Source of the DNA: Sphingomonas echinoides
Lineage (GTDB): Bacteria > Pseudomonadota > Alphaproteobacteria > Sphingomonadales > Sphingomonadaceae
Length of the DNA stretch: 64,000 nt
NCBI RefSeq assembly: GCF_029623395.1
Contig: NZ_JAPYKK010000002.1
Location: 124,001 to 188,000, forward strand
Direction of reading: 5' to 3'
Shown: positions 8,078 to 17,400 of the stretch, one piece after another
Numbering within the stretch: the stretch's first letter is position 1
How the letters are laid out: the number at the start of each line of letters is the position of its first letter
Notes under the pieces: model-generated
Databases searched by the model: none
Seen by the model: only the letters and a program-made list of their open reading frames with translations
Told to the model about the DNA's origin: nothing
Program-made: the position numbers and the translations under genes

Positions 8078-9765
8078 TGGCAAAGGCGACAGTTCGCTCA
8101 GTCGGATCGAGCACGGTCCGCTGTGCAATCTACACCCGCAAGTCCACCGAAGAAGGTCTCGATCAGGCATTCAACAGCCTCGATGCGCAACGCGAAGCTT
8201 GCGAAGCCTATCTCTTGAGCCAGCGTCACGAGGGCTGGACGCTGGTGAAAGACTCGTATGACGATGGCGGTTTCTCGGGCGGCAATATGGAACGACCAGG
8301 ACTGAAACGGCTGATGGCGGATGTCCAGGCGGGTAAGGTTGACGTCATCGTCGTCTACAAGGTCGACCGTTTGACTCGCGCGCTCTCGGACTTCGCCAAA
8401 ATCGTCGATGTACTCGATGCCCGCGGGGCCTCGTTTGTATCGGTAACCCAGGCCTTTAACACCACGACCAGCATGGGTCGGCTCACGCTCAACGTACTCC
8501 TGTCTTTTGCCCAGTTCGAGCGCGAGGTTACCGGGGAGCGCATCCGCGACAAGATTGCGCAATCCAAGGCCAAGGGCATGTGGATGGGGGGACCAGTGCC
8601 GCTGGGCTACCGGGTCGAAAATCGCCTGCTCGTTATCAACGATGACGATGCACGCACCGTCCGGCATATCTTCGAACGCTATGTAGCACTCGGGTCCGGC
8701 AGAGGGCTGATCGACGAGCTACGCAGCGATGGCTACCGAACCAAAGTACAACAACTGGCGAACGGCTCCGCTCGCGGTGGCGTTCCGTTTGAGCGCGGCA
8801 TGCTGTTCAACATGCTCGGTAATCGGATTTACGTTGGCGACATCGTTCACAAGGGTATTGCGTTCAAAGGCGCGCACCTTCCAATCATTTCGCCCCAACT
8901 CTGGGAACAGGTGCAACAGACCATCTCGGCAGGTCAGGTCCAGCGCAACTCTGGCACCAACCATCGTACAGCGAGCATGCTGGTCGGTGTACTGTACGAC
9001 ATGCACGGTCGGCGGATGGCTCCGAGCCATGCGGTAAAGTCCGCTAAACGCTACCGCTATTACATTACCCCAGCATCCGAGCTGGTTGAGCACGGCCCGG
9101 TGGCGTCGCGTCTGCCAGCTGGCGATATCGAGGAAGTGGTTGTTGACCGGCTTCGCGCGCTGCTCTCATCCTCGCATCAACTTCGGCAACTGCTACCGCC
9201 AAAGCTACCCGCGCAGACGGTTGCTGGGATAATCGCGACTGCGGCCGAGATGGTCGGCAAGCTTGCCACCCATTACGGTCGGCACACGCTGGTCAGAGCG
9301 TTGGTCCAACGTGTCAGGCTGGATGATGAGCAAGTTCAACTGATCGTGGATCGGGCGGCTCTGTTTAGAGCCCTGGGGATCGACAGTGGTACTAAGGATG
9401 CGCCGGTTCAGCTTACTACGCCAGCCGTCCGTGTTCGTCACGGGAAGGCGGTAAAGTTGGTGATGACCAACGACGATGGAACTGTTGTACGCCGCGACGA
9501 GACGCTGGTCACGCTGTTGGCCGATGCCGTCGCCGCGCGCGCTGCCGTCATGGCTTCGCCCGAAACCTCTATTAAACTGCTTGCCAGCAGCACCGGCCAA
9601 TGCAGCACGCGTATGACCCGGCTAGTTCGGCTATCGTGGCTCGCTCCCGAGATCGTACGGGCCATCAGCGATGGACGACATCCACCGACACTCACTCCCG
9701 CAAAGCTGCTGGCGATGGCTCTACCCGCCTGCTGGGCACAGCAGAAGGTCTTGCTCGACCTCTAA
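8077..9765 (+). CDS. Large serine recombinase
   Basis: The 562-residue protein has an N-terminal resolvase domain with the catalytic serine at 23 in YTRKS, followed by VYKVDRLTRAL and FAQFEREVTGERIRDK. The recombinase DNA-binding domain follows (GPVPLGYRV, GNRIYVGDIVHKG). The usual Cys-rich zinc ribbon is not evident; the corresponding segment has YRYYITPA. The C-terminal tail ending WAQQKVLLDL matches relatives in sphingomonad and rhizobial elements. It probably catalyses integration or excision of the element whose edge is the nearby tRNA gene, although large serine recombinases do not usually target tRNA genes. Confidence 0.9.
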   Translation: MAKATVRSVGSSTVRCAIYTRKSTEEGLDQAFNSLDAQREACEAYLLSQRHEGWTLVKDSYDDGGFSGGNMERPGLKRLMADVQAGKVDVIVVYKVDRLTRALSDFAKIVDVLDARGASFVSVTQAFNTTTSMGRLTLNVLLSFAQFEREVTGERIRDKIAQSKAKGMWMGGPVPLGYRVENRLLVINDDDARTVRHIFERYVALGSGRGLIDELRSDGYRTKVQQLANGSARGGVPFERGMLFNMLGNRIYVGDIVHKGIAFKGAHLPIISPQLWEQVQQTISAGQVQRNSGTNHRTASMLVGVLYDMHGRRMAPSHAVKSAKRYRYYITPASELVEHGPVASRLPAGDIEEVVVDRLRALLSSSHQLRQLLPPKLPAQTVAGIIATAAEMVGKLATHYGRHTLVRALVQRVRLDDEQVQLIVDRAALFRALGIDSGTKDAPVQLTTPAVRVRHGKAVKLVMTNDDGTVVRRDETLVTLLADAVAARAAVMASPETSIKLLASSTGQCSTRMTRLVRLSWLAPEIVRAISDGRHPPTLTPAKLLAMALPACWAQQKVLLDL

Positions 9766-10093
9766 TGCTGAAGCTGCCTTCCGGGTCAGGACGACCGAAA
9801 GGCATACAATCGAGACCGCATCGGCTCGCCGCTCACGTCAACTTCAATCGAAACTAAGCCCCCAGTTGGCTTCCGACGAAGTCCACGGTCGCTTACGTAA
9901 TTGTACTCACTTTGAATGTGGAGTCCCGAATTTCGGCTCTTGAGACGAAGGCCGTATTCGCCTCTAATTTTCGCGATGGTGTCCGTCTCTAGGCTCCACC
10001 GCCAGAACTACCGGTCCGTAAAGCGCCGGAAATGCGGGGACATTCGCCAACGTGCCCGAAGGCTATGTAATAGTCAGCGCAATGCGAAAAGAA
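9766..10093. other. 328-base non-coding stretch between recombinase and tRNA-Leu
   Basis: No plausible gene. The sequence is less GC-rich than the core genome. An element attachment site would be expected here or at the tRNA 3' end, but no duplicated core can be recognised without the other junction. Confidence 0.5.
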
Positions 10094-10180
10094 TGGTGCC
10101 CGGAAGAGGACTCGAACCTCCACGACCTTGCGATCGCCAGCACCTGAAGCTGGTGCGTCTACCAATTCCGCCATCCGGGC
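10094..10180 (-). tRNA. tRNA-Leu (anticodon CAG)
   Basis: On the minus strand the 87-base gene begins GCCCGGATGGCGGAATTGG and ends with the matching acceptor strand, an A discriminator and an encoded CCA. The anticodon loop TTCAGGT gives CAG, reading CUG. The long variable arm and GGTTCGAGTCC T-arm are typical of tRNA-Leu. Its 3' end faces the recombinase cassette, the orientation expected if an island had inserted in the tRNA 3' end. Confidence 0.97.
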
Positions 10181-10276
10181 ACTGGGTAGGTGGCGGGCCT
10201 TAGGGGAGCGTCGTTGGTCTTGTCAACACGCACGATGCTAGGCAGAGGACAGATCGACATTCGAGAAGGCGCTTCG

Positions 10277-11212
10277 ATGAACAACAAGCTGGTGACTTTG
10301 ATCGGCGGCGGGGGTTTCCTCGGTCGCTATGTGGCGCAGGCGCTGCTGGAACGCGGCACGCGGGTGCGAATCGCGCAGCGTGATCCGCATCAGGCCTTTT
10401 TCCTGAAACCCTTGGGGGGCCTCGGCCAAACGCAGTTCGTCGCGGTCGACATCACCAAACCCGAATCGGTCGCGCGCGCGGTCGCGGGTGCGGATGCGGT
10501 GGTGAACCTCGTCGGCATCCTCGCCGGCGATTTTCAGAAGATTCAGGTCGATGGCGCCCGAATCGTCGCCGAGGCCGCAGAGCGTGCCGGGGTGGAGACC
10601 CTGATTCATATGTCCGCGATCGGTGCGGACAGTGCGTCGGATTCGGCTTACGGTCGCTCGAAGGGGGATGGCGAGGCCGCGGTGCGCGCCGCCTTCCCGT
10701 CCGCGACCATCCTGCGTCCGTCGATCGTGTTCGGTCGCGAGGACCAGTTCCTCAATCGATTCGCAGCGATGATCGGCAGCGCGCCGGTCGTTCCGGTGCT
10801 GCGGTCGGGCACGACGTTCCAGCCCGTCTATGTCGGCGATGTCGCGCAAGCGGTCGTCAAGGCGCTGGACGAACCCATGATCGCGGCAGGCAAGACTTTC
10901 GAACTCGGCGGCCCCGACACGATCACGATGGGCGCGCTGATCCGCTGGATCGCCAAGATGACCGGCCACAAACGCCGGATCGTCGAGCTGCCCGATTCGA
11001 TCGGTGCCGCAATCGCGGGGCTCGGCTTCCTGCCGGGCGCGCCGATCACCAAGGACCAGTGGAAGATGCTGGCGACCGACAATGTCGTGTCGGCGGGGGC
11101 GAGCGGACTCGATACGCTCGGAATCACGCCGACGCCGCTCGATGCGGTCGCGCCGGCATGGCTGGTGCGCTACCGCAAGGGCGGTCGCTTCTCTGCACCG
11201 ATCGCTGCCTGA
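10277..11212 (+). CDS. Complex I NDUFA9-family / NAD(P)-binding protein
   Basis: The 311-residue protein begins with a Rossmann dinucleotide motif, LIGGGGFLGRYVAQALL, near residue 8. It continues as an atypical short-chain dehydrogenase of the NDUFA9/NmrA type (NLVGIL, HMSAIGAD, YGRSKGDGE, ILRPSIVFG). In mitochondria NDUFA9 is a complex I accessory subunit; the alphaproteobacterial homologue is presumed to act with complex I or as a reductase. The ATG at 10277 was chosen because the longer frame upstream has no conserved residues. uppP follows 60 bases later. Confidence 0.85.
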   Translation: MNNKLVTLIGGGGFLGRYVAQALLERGTRVRIAQRDPHQAFFLKPLGGLGQTQFVAVDITKPESVARAVAGADAVVNLVGILAGDFQKIQVDGARIVAEAAERAGVETLIHMSAIGADSASDSAYGRSKGDGEAAVRAAFPSATILRPSIVFGREDQFLNRFAAMIGSAPVVPVLRSGTTFQPVYVGDVAQAVVKALDEPMIAAGKTFELGGPDTITMGALIRWIAKMTGHKRRIVELPDSIGAAIAGLGFLPGAPITKDQWKMLATDNVVSAGASGLDTLGITPTPLDAVAPAWLVRYRKGGRFSAPIAA

Positions 11213-11272
11213 CAAAGCCGGCGAGGTCCGCGATCGATGGCCGGCCTCGCGGAGCCGTAGAAGGGAACGCAC

Positions 11273-12082
11273 GTGAACGAGATCATCAACATCATCCTCC
11301 TCGGCATCGTCGAGGGGGTCACCGAGTTCCTGCCCGTTTCCTCGACCGGCCATCTCATTCTGGCGACCAAGCTGCTCGGTTATGACGCGGCACGCTGGGG
11401 GGCGTTCAACGTGATCATCCAGTTGGGCGCGATCCTCGCGATCGTCGCACTCTACTGGCGGACATTCTGGGCGGTCGGCATGGGGGTGATGAAGCGCGAG
11501 CCGAAATCGCTGCTGTTCGTCCGCAACGTGCTCGTTGCGTTCATTCCCGCCGCGGTGATCGGCCTTGCGATCCACAAGCAGATCGAGGCGTTGCTCGGCA
11601 ATGCCGAGGTGGTTGCGATTGCGCTGATCGTCGGCGGGCTTGCGATCATCGCGGTCGAGCGGCTTGCCCCCAAGAGCGACATTGTCGGGGTTGCCGACAT
11701 TCCGCTCACGAAGGTGATCGGCATCGGCTTCCTGCAGTGTCTCGCGATGGTCCCCGGCGTCAGTCGGTCGGGCGCGACGATCCTCGGCGCCCTCGCGCTT
11801 GGGGTCGAGCGGCGGACGGCGGCGGAGTTCAGCTTCTTCCTCGCAATTCCGACGATGCTCGGCGCGACGGCGCTCGAGCTGGTCAAGAACCGGCACGAGA
11901 TGATGAGCGGCCAGGGTGTCGGGCTCGGTGCGATCGCGCTGGGGTTTGCGGTGTCGTTCGTCGTCGCCTTGCTCGTGGTGAAATGGTTCATCGGCGTGGT
12001 GACGCGCTACGGGTTCGTTCCCTTCGCGGTGTACCGGATCATTGCCGGCGCCATCGCATTGGCGTGGCTTTCCACGCTATAG
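11273..12082 (+). CDS. uppP: Undecaprenyl-diphosphatase UppP
   Basis: An integral membrane phosphatase that recycles undecaprenyl diphosphate to the monophosphate carrier for peptidoglycan synthesis and confers bacitracin tolerance. The 269-residue length is normal. The two family motifs are present: EGVTEFLPVSSTGHLIL near the N-terminus and PGVSRSGATILGALALG in the middle, with several hydrophobic segments. The start is a GTG, preceded by AAGGGA. Confidence 0.95.
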   Translation: MNEIINIILLGIVEGVTEFLPVSSTGHLILATKLLGYDAARWGAFNVIIQLGAILAIVALYWRTFWAVGMGVMKREPKSLLFVRNVLVAFIPAAVIGLAIHKQIEALLGNAEVVAIALIVGGLAIIAVERLAPKSDIVGVADIPLTKVIGIGFLQCLAMVPGVSRSGATILGALALGVERRTAAEFSFFLAIPTMLGATALELVKNRHEMMSGQGVGLGAIALGFAVSFVVALLVVKWFIGVVTRYGFVPFAVYRIIAGAIALAWLSTL

Positions 12083-12172
12083 GTCCATTCCGGTCGTTTT
12101 ACTTACCAAGCCGGCAATGGATTTCCGCCATAACCACCCGGCGGCAATTTAATAGGTCAGCATACGTGACTT

Positions 12173-12214
12173 ATATCGTAGTTTTTCGGTGACAGCGACA
12201 TAATAGTACGATAT
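12173..12214. promoter_or_regulatory. Inverted repeat upstream of gltD
   Basis: ATATCGTA (12173-12180) and TACGATAT (12207-12214) form a perfect 8-base inverted repeat with a 26-base spacer, ending 27 bases before the gltD start in an AT-rich patch. It could be an operator for glutamate synthase control. No regulator is identified. A GAAAGGA ribosome site lies between it and the ATG. Confidence 0.3.
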
Positions 12215-12241
12215 GCGCCGCTTCCTCGAAAGGATGCGTGC

Positions 12242-13684
12242 ATGGCTGACTCATTGCTGCTCAAATTTGTCGATCGCGATCAGGCGTATCCTGCAAAACG
12301 TGCGCCCGAACTGCGGGCGGAGGATTTTCAGGAGATTGCGGATCGTTACGCGGCTCCCGAGGCTGAGCAACAGGCCGGACGTTGCTCGCAGTGCGGCGTG
12401 CCGTATTGTTCGGTGCATTGCCCGCTCCACAATCACATCCCCGATTGGCTTCGCCTGACCGCAGAGGGGCGGCTCCGCGAAGCGTATGAGCTGAGCAACG
12501 CCACCTCGACCATGCCCGAGATCTGCGGTCGCATTTGCCCGCAGGACCGGCTGTGCGAAGGCAATTGCGTCATCGAGTTTTCGGGCCACGGTGCCGTGAC
12601 GATCGGCTCGGTCGAAAAGTTCATCACCGACACCGCTTGGGAACAGGGCTGGGTCGAACCGGTCATGGTGGGGCCTGCCCGCGGCCAGTCGGTCGGGGTG
12701 ATCGGCGCTGGACCCGCGGGTTTGTCGGCAGCGGAATATCTGCGCGGCAACGGCTATGAGGTCCATGTCTATGACCGCTACGACCGCGCTGGCGGGCTGC
12801 TGACCTATGGCATTCCGGGCTTCAAGCTCGAGAAGCCGGTCATCATGCGCCGGGTCGAACGGCTCAAGGCGGCTGGAATCGTCTTCCACGAAAGCTTCGA
12901 GGTCGGCCGCGACGCGACGCTGGACGAGCTCCGGCAGCGCCATGATGCGCTGCTGATCGCAACCGGCGTGTACAAGGCGCGCGCGATCAAGGCGCCGGGT
13001 GTCGAGCGCGACGGCGTGGTCGATGCGCTCGACTTCCTCACCGCCTCCAACCGCAAGAATTTCGGCGATGCCGTCCCCGCCTATGACGACGGCAGCCTCA
13101 ACGCGGCGGGCAAGCATGTCGTCGTGATCGGCGGCGGCGATACCGCGATGGACTGCGTCCGCACCGCGATCCGCCAGGATGCTGCGTCGGTGAAGTGCCT
13201 CTACCGCCGCGACCGCGCCAACATGCCGGGGTCACAGCGCGAAGTGAACAACGCCGAGGAAGAAGGCGTCGAGTTCGTCTGGCTCTCCGCACCCGAAAGC
13301 TTCGTCGGCGAAGATCGCGTGTCCGGCGTCAAGGCGAGCGCGATGCGGCTCGGCGCCCCCGATGCGAGCGCTCGGCGCGCCCCCGAGATCGATCCCGAGG
13401 GCGGGTTCGATCTGCAGGCCGATCTCGTCATCAAGGCACTCGGCTTCGACGCCGAGGATCTGCCGCGGCTGTTCGATGCGCCCGAGCTTGGCGTGACGCG
13501 CTGGGGCACGGTGCTGGTCGACAACAAGACGCTGATGACCTCGCTCTACGGCGTCTTCGCGGCGGGCGACATCGTGCGCGGCGCATCGCTGGTGGTCTGG
13601 GCGATCCGCGACGGGCGTGACGTTGCGGCGACCATGCATAACTTCCTGAAGGCGAAGGCGCGGACCGCAAAGGTCGCGGCGTGA
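12242..13684 (+). CDS. gltD: Glutamate synthase, small subunit
   Basis: This subunit passes electrons from NADPH through FAD and iron-sulfur clusters to the large subunit for glutamate formation. The 480-residue protein has the expected cysteines 48, 51, 56, 60 and 95, 99, 105, 109 for 4Fe-4S binding. It also has an FAD motif GAGPAG near 155-160 and the second dinucleotide motif VVIGGGDTAMD near 295. Its TGA overlaps the GTG of the DUF2059 gene, which in turn overlaps gltB, so all three form one operon. Confidence 0.96.
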   Translation: MADSLLLKFVDRDQAYPAKRAPELRAEDFQEIADRYAAPEAEQQAGRCSQCGVPYCSVHCPLHNHIPDWLRLTAEGRLREAYELSNATSTMPEICGRICPQDRLCEGNCVIEFSGHGAVTIGSVEKFITDTAWEQGWVEPVMVGPARGQSVGVIGAGPAGLSAAEYLRGNGYEVHVYDRYDRAGGLLTYGIPGFKLEKPVIMRRVERLKAAGIVFHESFEVGRDATLDELRQRHDALLIATGVYKARAIKAPGVERDGVVDALDFLTASNRKNFGDAVPAYDDGSLNAAGKHVVVIGGGDTAMDCVRTAIRQDAASVKCLYRRDRANMPGSQREVNNAEEEGVEFVWLSAPESFVGEDRVSGVKASAMRLGAPDASARRAPEIDPEGGFDLQADLVIKALGFDAEDLPRLFDAPELGVTRWGTVLVDNKTLMTSLYGVFAAGDIVRGASLVVWAIRDGRDVAATMHNFLKAKARTAKVAA

Positions 13685-14436
13685 GATACGCCTGTATCAT
13701 CGCGGGCGTGCTCGCCATGGTTGGGTCACCGACCTTTGCGCAGGGCGCGCCGACATCCGTTGCTCAAACCGCCGCACAACCCGGCGCGCCGACGGATCCC
13801 GCCCGGCTGGCAGTAGCGCGTCGCGTCGCCGCACGGCTCCTGCCCCCCGGCGTCTACAAGCAACTCATGTCGGGTTCGATGGACTCAATCATGGGCGGCG
13901 TGGGCGGTGCCATCAAGGCCATGCCGCTCGGCCAGATCGCGCAAATGGGCGGGATGAAGGTCGAGGATGCGCAGAAACTCGACAAGATCGATCTCACCCA
14001 GATCATGGCAATCTACGACCCGCGGTGGGAAGAGCGTCAGCAACTCACGATGCACGCGATGCTCGGGGCGATGGGCGACTTCTTCACGACGATGGAGCCC
14101 GAGCTTCGCGACGGGATGGCGCATGCCTATGCCAATCGTTTCTCGCTAACCGAGCTGACCGATCTGGATCGGTATTTCGGAACGCCGACCGGGGCGAAAT
14201 ATGCGGCGACCGTCACCACGATCATGACCGATCCTGCGGTCATGAATACGATGAAGGACATGATGCCCAGGATGATGCAGCAAATGCCGCATTTCATGGA
14301 AGCTGCTACCAAGGCGACCGCCGCGCTGCCGCCGCCGCGACGGATGGAAGACCTGACCCCGGCTGAGAAAGCGCGCCTTGCGAAGGCGATGGGTACCAAA
14401 GAGAACAAGCTGCAAGACCCCAAGGGCACATCATGA
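13681..14436 (+). CDS. Exported DUF2059-type protein inside the glt operon
   Basis: The 251-residue product begins with a signal peptide (MRYACIIAGVLAMVGSPTFAQ). The rest is helical and Met-rich and resembles DUF2059 proteins, including FFTTMEPELRDGMAHAYANRFSLTELTDLDRYFGTPTGAKYA shortened here to the core RFSLTELTDLDRYFGT. The start is GTG, four bases inside gltD, and the stop overlaps the gltB ATG. A periplasmic protein between two cytoplasmic glutamate synthase subunits is unexpected; the tight overlaps make it an obligate part of the operon. Its role is unknown. Confidence 0.8.
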   Translation: MRYACIIAGVLAMVGSPTFAQGAPTSVAQTAAQPGAPTDPARLAVARRVAARLLPPGVYKQLMSGSMDSIMGGVGGAIKAMPLGQIAQMGGMKVEDAQKLDKIDLTQIMAIYDPRWEERQQLTMHAMLGAMGDFFTTMEPELRDGMAHAYANRFSLTELTDLDRYFGTPTGAKYAATVTTIMTDPAVMNTMKDMMPRMMQQMPHFMEAATKATAALPPPRRMEDLTPAEKARLAKAMGTKENKLQDPKGTS

Positions 14437-17400
14437 CCAACATGGACTCCGAACGCCTCCGCCTCGCCGAACACGGCATGTATCGCCCCGAATTCGAGGG
14501 CGACGCCTGCGGCGTCGGTCTTGTCGCCGCGGCCGATGGCACGCCCTCGCGCCGCGTCGTGCAATCCGCGATCGATGCGCTGAAGGCTGTGTGGCACCGC
14601 GGCGCGGTCGATGCGGATGGCAAGACCGGCGATGGCGCAGGCCTGCACATCGATCTCCCGCTCAAGTTCTTCGACGATGCGGTCGCCGCCTCTGGCCATC
14701 GCCAGATGCCCAACCGCCTCGCGGTCGGGATGATCTTCCTGCCCCGCACCGATCTCGGCGCGCAGGAGGCGTGCCGCACGATCGTCGAGAGCGCGATCAT
14801 CGAGGAAGGCTATACGATCTACGGCTGGCGCCAGGTGCCGGTCGACGTGTCGGTGATTGGCCAGAAAGCGCAGGCGACCCGCCCCGAGATCGAGCAGATC
14901 ATGATCGCTGGGCCCCTGCCCGACGACCAGACCGCCGCCGAGTTCGAGAAGAACCTCTACCTTGTCCGCCGCCGGATCGAGAAGCGCGTGATCGCGGCGC
15001 AGATCCAGGGCTTCTACGTCTGCTCGCTGTCGTGCCGGTCGATCATCTACAAGGGCCTGTTCCTCGCGGAATCGTTGTCGGTGTTCTACCCCGATCTGCG
15101 CGACCCGCGGTTCGAGAGCCGCGTTGCGATCTTCCATCAGCGCTATTCGACCAACACCTTCCCGCAATGGTGGCTGGCGCAGCCGTTCCGCTGCCTCGCA
15201 CACAATGGCGAGATCAACACGATCCGCGGCAACAAGAACTGGATGCTCAGCCACGAGATCAAGATGGCGAGCCTGTCGTTCGGCGATCAGTCGGAGGACA
15301 TCAAGCCGGTGATCCCGGCGGGCGCGTCCGACACCGCAGCGCTCGACGCGGTATTCGAGGCGATCTGCCGCTCGGGCCGCGACGCGCCGACCGCCAAGCT
15401 GATGCTGGTGCCCGAGGCGATGGCGGATTCGATCGACATGCCCGCCGATCATTTCTCCATGTACCAGTATCTCGCATCGGTGATGGAGCCGTGGGACGGC
15501 CCCGCCGCACTCGCGATGACCGATGGCCGCTGGGCGGTCGCGGGGATGGACCGCAATGCGCTCCGCCCGTTGCGCTATGTCCGCACGGTCGACGGGATCG
15601 TCATCGTCGGGTCGGAAAGCGGGATGGTCGTGGTGCCTGAATCGACGATCATCGAGAAGGGCCGGCTCGGGCCGGGCCAGATGCTCGCGATCGATCTCGA
15701 CGAGGGCGTGCTGTACCATGACCGCGCGATCAAGGATCAGATCGCGGGCGAGGCGGATTACGCCGCGATGATCGGCGCGTTCAAGCGGATCGAGGCGCTG
15801 CCGCAGCCCGCCGAAGACGCGATCATGCGTTTCGATCGTGCCGACCTCACGCGCCGTCAGGTCGCGGCGGGGCAGACGCTCGAGGATATGGAGCTGATCC
15901 TGTCGCCGATGGTCGAGGGCGCGAAGGAAGCGATCGGCTCGATGGGCGACGATACGCCGCTCGCGGTCATCTCGGACAAGCCACGCCTGATCAGCCAGTT
16001 CTTCCGGCAGAATTTCAGCCAGGTCACCAACCCGCCGATCGACCCGTTGCGCGAACGCCATGTGATGTCGCTCAAGACGCGCTTCGGCAATCTCGCCAAC
16101 ATCCTCGACACCGAGGACCGGCGCGACGGCGTGCTGGTGCTGCAATCGCCGGTGCTCGACGGCACCGCTTGGGCGCAGCTCAAGGCGCATTTCGGCGCGC
16201 AGGCGGCAGAGATCGACTGCACCTTCGAGGCAGGCGGCGGGCCGGAGACGCTCCGTGCGGCCATCGCCCGCATCCGTGCCGAAGCGGTAACGGCGGTGCG
16301 CCAGGGCAAGAGCGAACTGTTCCTGACCGACATGGCGATCGGCGTCGACCGGATCGGCATCGCGGGCGTGCTCGCGGCGGCGGCGGTGCATACGCACCTC
16401 GTCCGCATGGGGCTGCGCTCCTATGCCAGCATCAACATCCAGACCGCCGAATGCCTCGACACGCATTATTATGCGGTGCTGATTGGCGTCGGCGCGACCA
16501 CCGTCCACGCCTATCTGGCCGAAGCGTCGATCGCGGATCGCCAGGCGCGCGGGCTGTTCGGCGAGCTGCCCCTTGCCGAATGTCTCAAGCGGCATCGCAC
16601 TGCAGTCGACGAGGGCCTCCTCAAGATCATGTCGAAGATGGGGATCGCGGTGATCTCCAGCTATCGCGGTGGCTATAACTTCGAGGCGGTCGGCCTCAGC
16701 CGTGCGCTCGTCAACGACCTGTTCCCTGGGATGCCCGCGAAGATCTCGGGCGAAGGCTATGCCTCGCTCCACCTCAACGCTCAGCTTCGCCACGACAAGG
16801 CGTTCGACGAGGGCGTCGCCACGCTCCCGATCGGCGGCTTTTATCGCCAGCGCCATACCGGCGAGACGCACGCTTACTCGGCGCAGCTGATGCATCTGCT
16901 GCAGAACTCGGTCGCGAACGACAGCTATTCGACTTACCTGCAATTCGCGCGCGGGGTGGAGGCGCTGCCCCCGGTCTATCTGCGCGACTTGCTCCAGTTC
17001 AAATATCCCGACGAAGGCATCCCGGTCGACCAGGTCGAGGCGATCACCGAGATCCGCAAGCGCTTCGTGACGCCGGGCATGTCGCTCGGCGCGCTCAGCC
17101 CGGAGGCACATGAGACGCTCGCGATCGCGATGAACCGGATCGGCGCGAAGGCGGTGTCGGGCGAAGGGGGCGAGGACACCGAACGCTATTCGCCGCGCGC
17201 CAATGGCGACAACGCCAATTCGGGCGTCAAGCAGATCGCCAGCGGTCGCTTCGGCGTGACTGCGGAATATCTCAACGCCTGCGAGGAAATCGAGATCAAG
17301 GTCGCGCAGGGGGCCAAGCCCGGCGAAGGCGGGCAGCTGCCCGGCTTCAAGGTGACCGAGTTCATCGCCAAGCTGCGCCATGCGACCCCGGGCGTGACGC

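Larger units (their letters stand above)
1..10093. mobile_element. Putative genomic island, right end only
   Basis: This stretch lies against the 3' end of tRNA-Leu and ends with a large serine recombinase gene. It carries nuclease-like, RloC-like and unrecognised genes, unlike the housekeeping genes that begin just past the tRNA. The first gene is clearly more AT-rich and uses codons unlike its neighbours, so the region is mosaic. I could not find a repeat of the tRNA 3' end inside the window, so the left boundary and the attachment sites are not shown. The island reading is inference from gene content and position. Confidence 0.55.

Noticed and set aside
9989..10203. Short ORFs on both strands over tRNA-Leu (starting MAELVDAPASG on minus, ending in GRGLEPPRPCDRQHL on plus)
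   Set aside because: They are translations of the tRNA gene itself, a well-known annotation artefact.
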